Assembly: GCA_030429105.1 (NCBI GenBank)
Contig: JAUIDE010000024.1
Span: 1 to 45,707 of the forward strand
DNA: 45,707 bases
Source: Alphaproteobacteria bacterium
GTDB taxonomy: Bacteria; Pseudomonadota; Alphaproteobacteria; Rhodobacterales; Rhodobacteraceae
Direction: 5' to 3'
Translations under genes and position numbers: made by a program
The notes under the pieces: model-generated
Told to the model about the DNA's origin: nothing
Databases searched by the model: none
What the model saw: only the letters and a program-made list of their open reading frames with translations
Part shown: piece by piece, positions 40,354 to 45,707 of the stretch
Position numbering within the stretch: position 1 is the first letter of the stretch
Layout of the letters: every line of letters begins with the position of its first letter

Positions 40354-43300
40354 ATGCGACCAGCAGGCGATATCAGGGAGACCGCCCGGCCTGACGCTCT
40401 CGCCGCAAGGGCGGGCGGCTCGCCCCCGGCCTTCGATCGGGCCCTGATCCGGGTTCTGACCCGACTCGCGCAGGCCGCGCCGGAACAGGCGGATGAGGAA
40501 ATCGAGGCCGCGCTCGCCGAGGTCGGCGGCGCCGCGGGGTTCGACCGGACTTATGTGTTCCGGTTCCGCGACGACGTGGCGATGGACAACACCCATGAAT
40601 GGGCCGCCCAGGGAATAGAGCCCATGAAGGCGCGGCTGCAGGGCCTGCCCATCGCGATGATCGCGCACTGGCGCGCGGCCCTCGATCGGGGAGAGCCGGT
40701 CTATATCGAGGATGTGCCTCGCCTTCCGGCCGAGAGGCCGGAACGCGATATCCTTATGGAGCAGGACATCCGCTCCATTCTCGCGGTTCCCATGATGAAG
40801 GCCGGGCGTCTCGTCGGCCTGATCGGCTACGATGCGGTGCGCGCCGCGAGGCCTCTGCTCGACGACGACGTCTTCCTGCTCGAGTCCCTCTCGGCCGCGA
40901 TCTCGGCGCTGCTGGTCCGACGGCGCGACGCGCTGGCGCTGCGAGAGGGGAAGGAGAGGATGGCGGCCGTGCTTGAGGCGCTGCCCGATCTCGTGATGGA
41001 GACCGACGCAGACGGCCGCTATGTGGACTGGCACGGCTCCGACCTCGATTGGCTTGCGATTCCGCCGTCGCAGCTCATCGGGAAGACGCCGGAAGAAGGG
41101 CTGCCGCCAGAGGCCGCGACCTTCGTACGCGCCGCGATGGCGGAGGCGAAGACGGAGGGCCGTTCCCGCGTGCATCGCTACAGGGTCGGGCCTGAAACGC
41201 GCCCGTTCTGGCGCGAGTTCCGCGCTGCGCGAAAGGCCGATGGCGGGCTGCTCATCGCCGTGCGGGACGCGACGTCGCAAGTCGAGGCGGAATCGGCGCT
41301 TCGGGCTCGCGAGGCGCTGCTAGACGCCGTCTTCGCCGAGGCCCCGGTCGGCATGGTCCTCTCCGAACTCCATTCCGGAGTGGTGCTGGACGCGAACGCA
41401 GCCTATCTCACCGCCTCCGGGCTCGATCTCGAAACCCTGGGCGCGCGCCGCCTGTCCGACCTCGTGGCGGAGGGCGGCGAGGCGAGCCCCGGCTCACTCT
41501 ACCGCGAGATGGTGGAGACCGGGCAATACGGGCCCGCTCGGCTCGTGCTGCGCAACGGGGCCGGGGGCTCCTTCCCTGCGGTCGTCCGCGGGGTCGTTGC
41601 GGCGGATGCGAAAGGCCGCGTCCTTGTCTGGAGTTTTGTCGAGGACCTTTCGGAGCATGTGGCCTACCAGGCCGAGCTTCGCGCCCGCTCCGAGGAGGCG
41701 GAAACCATGCGCGCCCGGCTCGAAGCCGCGATCGACGCGCTGCCGGACGGGTTCTCCTACTACGACGCGGAGGACCGTCTGGTTCTCTGCAACCGCCGCT
41801 ACCGCGACTACTACCCGAGGTCGGCGCATGCGATGGTCCTTGGCGCGCGGTTCGAAGACATCATCCGCGCCGGCCTCGTCAATGGAGAATACGAGGCCGG
41901 GCGCGGGCGCGAAGAGGAGTTCCTCGCCTGGCGCATGGCGGAGCACCGCAACAGACGCGCCGATTTCGAGCAGGACCTGGCGGATGGCCGCTGCCTTCGC
42001 GTCATCGAGCGCCGGACGCCCGAAGGCGGCCATGTCGGCCTCCGCATCGACATCACGCAGCAGAAGGAGGCGGAACGGCGGCTCCAGCATGTGATCGACG
42101 GCGCCCGCGTCGGCACATGGGAATGGGACATCGAGACCGGGGCCAACATCGTCAACGAACGCTGGGCCGAGATGCTGGGCCGGCGGCTGGAGGAGATTCA
42201 TCCCGTCACTGTCAATGTCTGGGAGGAGCTCTGCCACCCCGACGACATGCGGGAGACGAAGCGTCGCCTCAAGGGCGTGTTTTCAGGCGAGACGGATCAT
42301 TTCGAGCATACGTTCCGGATGCGGCACGCCGAGGGCGGCTGGGTCTGGATCCTGTCCTCCGGCCGGGTCGTCCGGCGCGCGCCGGGAGGATCGCCGGAGG
42401 CGATGTCCGGCATCCATATCGACATCAGCGAGCAGAAGGCGCGCGAGCAGGCGCTTCGCGAAGCGCGGGACGAACTGAGCCGCGCGCTGACCGAACGGGA
42501 CGACGCCGAGAGGCGCTTCTCCGACATCGCCGAGGTGAGCCGGGACTGGTTCTGGGAGCAGGATGCGGAGCTTCGCTTCGTGTATCTTTCGCAAGGTTAC
42601 GAGCGGGCCGTCGGCGGAACCGCGCAGTTGATCGGCCACCGCCGCGAGGACGGCCTCGGAACGGACCGGGTGGCCGAACCCGGGCGAGATTGGGAATGGC
42701 TGAAGGGACGCCTCGACGCGCGCGAACCCTTCAATGACTTCGTGTTCCGCCGCCCGGCGCTGGACGGCCGCGAGTTGTGGCTCAGGATCTCCGGCGCGCC
42801 GATCTTCGACCGGGAGGGAAATTTCGCCGGCTATCGCGGCGTCGGCTCGGACGTGACCGCGCTTGTCGCGGCGCGCGAGCGGGCCGAGGCCGGAAGCCGC
42901 GCCAAATCCGAATTCCTCGCCAACATGAGCCACGAAATCAGGACGCCGCTCAATGGCGTGCTCGGCATGGCGGAATTGCTGGCGACGACGGCGCTCCAGC
43001 CGCAGCAGCTCAAGATGCTCTCGACGATCCGCGAGAGCGGCGAGGCGCTGCTGACCGTCATCAACGACATTCTCGACCTCGCCCGGATCGAGGCGGGCAA
43101 GCTCCGGATGGAGGCCATCCCCTTCTCCCCCGCCGCGCTCTGCGACCGGATCGAGGCGCTTCACGCCTACGAGGCGCGGAAGAAGAACGTCGCGCTTCGC
43201 GTCCTCCGCGGCCCGGGCGCGACGCTGATGCGGCTTGGCGACCCGCAGCGGCTGACGCAGATCCTGCACAACCTTGTCGGCAACGCCGTGAAGTTCACCG

Positions 43301-44055
43301 AAACCGGAGAGATCGAGCTCTCCGTCTCTGCGGCGCCGGGCGATCCGCTGCGCATCCGGGTGCGAGACACCGGCATCGGCATGAGCGAGGAACAGCAGGC
43401 GCGGGTCTTCGACGAGTTCGAACAGGGGGACGGGACGATCACGCGCCGGTTCGGCGGCACGGGGCTCGGCCTGCCGATCGTCCGCCGGCTCGTCGGCCTC
43501 CTTGGCGGCAGGCTGACGCTGACGAGCGCGCCCGGCGCGGGTTCGACATTCGAGATCGAGATCGAAGCGCCGGAGGCGCTCGCCGGGGAGGAGACGGACG
43601 CCGGCGCCCCGGGCGCGCCGGACCTTTCGGGCCTGCGCGCGCTGGCGGCGGAGGACAATGCGACGAACCGGCTGATCCTCGAGCGGATGCTGGAGACGCT
43701 CGGCGTGGAGGCGACGGTCATGGCCGACGGGGCCGAGGCGGCGGCGGCATGGGCGCCGGGGCGGTTCGATCTCATCCTGCTCGACATCGCCATGCCGGAG
43801 ATGGACGGCGTATCCGCGCTTCGCGCGATCAAGGCGCGCGCAGCGGAGGCCGGCGTCGCCGCGCCGCCTGCGGCCGCGGTCACCGCCCACGCCATGACCC
43901 ACCAGCTCGAAGGCTATCGCGCCGCCGGTTTTGCGGCCTGCGTGAGCAAGCCTCTGAAGATGGACAGGCTCGCCAGCACCATCGCGCGCCTCGCCGGGCG
44001 GCAGGGCGCGTCTGCGCCGGCCCTGCCCGAGTTCCTCGAAGGGCCGGCGGCATGA
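40354..44055 (+). CDS. Large hybrid histidine kinase: GAF, five PAS-like domains, kinase, receiver
   Basis: 1233 residues. GAF domain at about 30-195 (TYVFRFRDDVAMDNTHEW, YIEDVPRLP, SILAVPMM), then PAS-like units near 205-315, 320-430, 450-570 (DGFSYYDAEDRLVLCN), 573-700 (VGTWEWDIETG) and 725-840 (DWFWEQDAELRFVYLS). His860 is in FLANMSHEIRTPLNG, then ATPase motifs NLVGNAVKFTETG and DTGIGM, and a C-terminal receiver with Asp1144 (LLDIAMPEMDG) and Lys in VSKPL. No membrane helix, so it is a cytoplasmic sensor. The GAF has no obvious bilin-binding Cys. It lies alone, convergent with tRNA-His; its partner phosphotransfer protein is not nearby. Confidence 0.93.
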   Translation: MRPAGDIRETARPDALAARAGGSPPAFDRALIRVLTRLAQAAPEQADEEIEAALAEVGGAAGFDRTYVFRFRDDVAMDNTHEWAAQGIEPMKARLQGLPIAMIAHWRAALDRGEPVYIEDVPRLPAERPERDILMEQDIRSILAVPMMKAGRLVGLIGYDAVRAARPLLDDDVFLLESLSAAISALLVRRRDALALREGKERMAAVLEALPDLVMETDADGRYVDWHGSDLDWLAIPPSQLIGKTPEEGLPPEAATFVRAAMAEAKTEGRSRVHRYRVGPETRPFWREFRAARKADGGLLIAVRDATSQVEAESALRAREALLDAVFAEAPVGMVLSELHSGVVLDANAAYLTASGLDLETLGARRLSDLVAEGGEASPGSLYREMVETGQYGPARLVLRNGAGGSFPAVVRGVVAADAKGRVLVWSFVEDLSEHVAYQAELRARSEEAETMRARLEAAIDALPDGFSYYDAEDRLVLCNRRYRDYYPRSAHAMVLGARFEDIIRAGLVNGEYEAGRGREEEFLAWRMAEHRNRRADFEQDLADGRCLRVIERRTPEGGHVGLRIDITQQKEAERRLQHVIDGARVGTWEWDIETGANIVNERWAEMLGRRLEEIHPVTVNVWEELCHPDDMRETKRRLKGVFSGETDHFEHTFRMRHAEGGWVWILSSGRVVRRAPGGSPEAMSGIHIDISEQKAREQALREARDELSRALTERDDAERRFSDIAEVSRDWFWEQDAELRFVYLSQGYERAVGGTAQLIGHRREDGLGTDRVAEPGRDWEWLKGRLDAREPFNDFVFRRPALDGRELWLRISGAPIFDREGNFAGYRGVGSDVTALVAARERAEAGSRAKSEFLANMSHEIRTPLNGVLGMAELLATTALQPQQLKMLSTIRESGEALLTVINDILDLARIEAGKLRMEAIPFSPAALCDRIEALHAYEARKKNVALRVLRGPGATLMRLGDPQRLTQILHNLVGNAVKFTETGEIELSVSAAPGDPLRIRVRDTGIGMSEEQQARVFDEFEQGDGTITRRFGGTGLGLPIVRRLVGLLGGRLTLTSAPGAGSTFEIEIEAPEALAGEETDAGAPGAPDLSGLRALAAEDNATNRLILERMLETLGVEATVMADGAEAAAAWAPGRFDLILLDIAMPEMDGVSALRAIKARAAEAGVAAPPAAAVTAHAMTHQLEGYRAAGFAACVSKPLKMDRLASTIARLAGRQGASAPALPEFLEGPAA

Positions 44056-44068
44056 TGGAAAGCCGGGG

Positions 44069-44145
44069 TGGTACCGACGCCCCGGCTCGAACGGGGGACC
44101 CCCAGATCCACAATCTGGTGCTCTAACCAACTGAGCTACGTCGGC
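44069..44145 (-). tRNA. tRNA-His (anticodon GTG)
   Basis: A full cloverleaf on the minus strand with encoded CCA: acceptor GCCGACG with CGTCGGT, D-arm AGCTCAGTTGGTTAGAGC, anticodon stem CCAGA/TCTGG around TTGTGGA (anticodon GTG), T-arm CCCCG-TTCGAGC-CGGGG. Base 73 is A and the genomic base before position 1 is C, so the universal extra G-1 paired with C73 is missing, as known for one large group of alphaproteobacteria. Confidence 0.95.
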
Positions 44146-44155
44146 GCTGCGGATC

Positions 44156-44183
44156 GTCTAGCCGCGGCCTCCGGTTTTTGCAA
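44156..44183 (-). promoter_or_regulatory. Probable tRNA-His promoter
   Basis: On the minus strand TTGCAA (complement of 44178-44183) and CTAGAC (complement of 44156-44161) are 16 nt apart, placing initiation a few bases before the tRNA 5' end at 44145. The layout copies that before tRNA-Glu (TTGACG-N16-CTAGGT). Confidence 0.45.
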
Positions 44184-44252
44184 GCGGCCCGCGATGCGCG
44201 CTTGCAAGCCGCCCCGGGAAAGCGCCATCTAGAGAGAAAAATGGAGGCCGGA

Positions 44253-44468
44253 ATGGGCATCGACAAGGAGAGCGCCGCAGACGCGAATCTGCAGATCGGG
44301 CCTACGACGCTCGGCATGGTGCGGATCTATGTCGAGAGCCGGGGAATCGAGATTCCGATGGATTTCGAGCCCGAGGAGGCCGAGGAGATCGCGGAGGAGC
44401 TTCGCGCCGCCGCGGCCCAGGCCCGAACGCGGGCGGGCGGAAAGGGGCGCGGCAAGGCGCGCCGATGA
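44253..44468 (+). CDS. Small conserved protein, resembles DUF6324
   Basis: 71 residues from ATG 44253, chosen because GGAGG (44243-44247) stands 5 nt upstream; an ATG at 44241 has a poorer site. Opens MGIDKESAADANLQIGPTTLGMVRIYVE, then an acidic helix PEEAEEIAEELRAAAAQA and a basic Gly/Lys/Arg tail. I recall short Rhodobacterales proteins with this NLQIGPT-x-x-GMVRI core annotated as DUF6324; function unknown. Its stop forms ATGA with the following kinase gene. A 9-nt inverted repeat upstream (44178-44186 and 44199-44207) could be an operator. Confidence 0.75.
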   Translation: MGIDKESAADANLQIGPTTLGMVRIYVESRGIEIPMDFEPEEAEEIAEELRAAAAQARTRAGGKGRGKARR

Positions 44469-45707
44469 ACCCCGCGCCTCCCGCCGGCGCGTTCCTCTGG
44501 GATCCGCGCCGCCTTCGCATCGTCGAGGCGGACAGGGCCGCTCTCGCCTTCTGGGGAGAGGCGACGGAGGAGGCGCTGCGCCGCCGCGTCTTCGCGCCGG
44601 AGGACGCCAATGCGCGGGCGCTCTGCGGCGCGCTCGCCGGTCTCGGCGAGGCGGCGGAGCCGGCCGCGCTCATCCTCCATCCCGCCGCCCTGCCTCGCGC
44701 CGTAATCGCCCGCCTTTCGACCGAGGAGCGCGCGGGGGTCCGCCGCCTTCGCGTTCGTCTCGACGGGTCGGCGCCGGAGCGGGCCCCCGCCGCGCTGGCC
44801 CAGGCCGGATTCGACGCCGCCCCCCGCCCGCTCGCCCTTTTCACGGTCGACGGCGCGCCGGTCGCCCGCAACGCGGCGGACATCGCGGCCTTCGGGCCCG
44901 CGCTGGACCCCCTCGCGGCCCGCTACGCCGAGCCCGGCGCGGCGGAGGCGGCGCTCGCCGCCGCGCGCGCCGGAGGCGGATACAGCCACGCCGCGCCGCT
45001 CCGCGGCTTCGGCCTCGCCCGCGTCACGCTCCGCCTTCTTCCGGCGGAGGGGGGCGAAACGCTTCTCCTCGGCGAGTTCATGGAGGAGGAGGAGCCCGGC
45101 GCGGCCGGCCTCGTCGCCGCCGTGGCGCATGACCTCCGCGGCCCGCTCGGCGCCATTCTCGGCATGGCGGAGTTTCTCGCCGCATCGGGCGAGGCCATGG
45201 GGCCGGAGCGCCGCGCCGCTTATCTCGCCGACATCCTGACCGCCGGCCGGCGGATGGAGGCGATGATCGAGCGCCTCGTCTCCGCCCCCGGCGCCGACGC
45301 CGCGGCGCGGTTCGACCTCCGCGCGCTCGCGGAGGAAGCGGCGCGCGGCCGCCTGCCGGCTGCGGAAGCCGCCGGAATCGCCCTCTCCGTCTCCGGGCCG
45401 GAGGCGGCGGAGGCGGGCGGGGACGAGACGGCGGCGCTCCGGATCCTCGGCAACCTGATCGACAACGCGCTCGAACACGGAGCCCGGCCCGGAGGCGCGG
45501 TTCGCGTCACGCTCGCGCCCGGCGAGGGGGAGAGCGGGCCGACGCTGGAAATCGCCGATGACGGGCCGGGGCTCGACGAGGCGGCGCTCGCCGTCGCGCT
45601 CACGCCCGGCGGGCGCCCCGCCGGGGAGCGCGCGCCGGCGCGGAGCGGCGGCCTCGGCCTGCCGAACGCGCATGCGCTGGCGGAGGAGATCGGCGCCAGG
45701 CTCGACA
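44465..45707 (+). CDS. Sensor histidine kinase, 3' end outside the window
   Basis: Starts at ATG 44465 in an ATGA overlap and stays open to the last base; 414 residues are visible. An Ala/Arg-rich N-terminal part with a PAS-like second half (about 120-205, RPLALFTVDGAPVARNAADIAAFG) is followed by His222 in VAAVAHDLRGPLGAILGMAEFL, an N-box NLIDNALEHG, DDGPGLDE and SGGLGLPNAHAL of the ATPase domain. No membrane helix is evident, so it is probably cytoplasmic. The GGLGLP glycine box is near the visible end, so only the last few dozen residues are missing. No receiver domain is seen; its response regulator should lie downstream or elsewhere. Confidence 0.85.
   Translation, partial: MNPAPPAGAFLWDPRRLRIVEADRAALAFWGEATEEALRRRVFAPEDANARALCGALAGLGEAAEPAALILHPAALPRAVIARLSTEERAGVRRLRVRLDGSAPERAPAALAQAGFDAAPRPLALFTVDGAPVARNAADIAAFGPALDPLAARYAEPGAAEAALAAARAGGGYSHAAPLRGFGLARVTLRLLPAEGGETLLLGEFMEEEEPGAAGLVAAVAHDLRGPLGAILGMAEFLAASGEAMGPERRAAYLADILTAGRRMEAMIERLVSAPGADAAARFDLRALAEEAARGRLPAAEAAGIALSVSGPEAAEAGGDETAALRILGNLIDNALEHGARPGGAVRVTLAPGEGESGPTLEIADDGPGLDEAALAVALTPGGRPAGERAPARSGGLGLPNAHALAEEIGARLD

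Overview
The window comes from a very GC-rich (by eye about 70% G+C) alphaproteobacterium, most likely a phototrophic or aerobic anoxygenic phototrophic member of the Rhodobacterales. The main evidence is the gene order crtB-crtI / crtA-bchI-bchD-bchO with two TGT-N12-ACA (PpsR/CrtJ-type) boxes between the divergent halves. A TIGR02302 protein, a TrgA-family protein, a glutaryl-CoA dehydrogenase and a tRNA-His without the usual G-1/C73 pair agree with this. Most start codons sit in 4-nt ATGA/GTGA overlaps, and almost every long antisense reading frame is a high-GC shadow.

Layout. 1-2932: the 3' part of a TIGR02302/DUF4175 membrane protein and a small SAM methyltransferase. 3009-9983: a photosynthesis segment making spheroidene-type carotenoids (crtB, crtI, crtA) and Mg-chelatase components (bchI, bchD, bchO). 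The usual neighbours (crtC/D/E/F, bchC/X/Y/Z, puf) are absent on both sides, so the photosynthesis cluster is split here. 9968-12894: two tiny membrane-protein genes behind gcdH, and a divergent iron-type alcohol dehydrogenase. 12955-13642: tRNA-Glu(CTC) and an unrecognised gene. 13672-24050: two complete UgpBAEC-like ABC importers. The first is linked to a GpdQ-like phosphodiesterase; the second is divergent from a LysR regulator across a perfect 15-nt palindrome.

24251-31736: a two-component system (OmpR-type regulator plus kinase) divergent from a secreted protein with two Cys-x-x-x-x-Cys repeats, a secreted EF-hand protein, a membrane-fusion protein and an RND pump. Tandem GTTACA repeats in the gap suggest direct control. 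31908-33175: a truncated tyrosine-recombinase remnant, a strong hairpin and a fumarylacetoacetase-family enzyme. 33319-40224: a small secreted protein, then a photolyase, a flavin oxidoreductase, a DUF1365 protein, a cyclopropane-synthase-like methyltransferase, a TrgA-like membrane protein and an MFS carrier, all on one strand. This set resembles the singlet-oxygen/sigma-E (RpoE-ChrR) response and the furan-fatty-acid (Ufa) pathway of Rhodobacter. 40354-45707: a 1233-residue GAF/multi-PAS hybrid kinase, tRNA-His, a 71-residue conserved protein and the start of a second sensor kinase that runs off the window.

Together the window pairs pigment synthesis with membrane-lipid remodelling and light-damage repair, plus phosphodiester or sugar uptake and envelope-stress modules. 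I see no CRISPR array, rRNA, intact insertion sequence or prophage.
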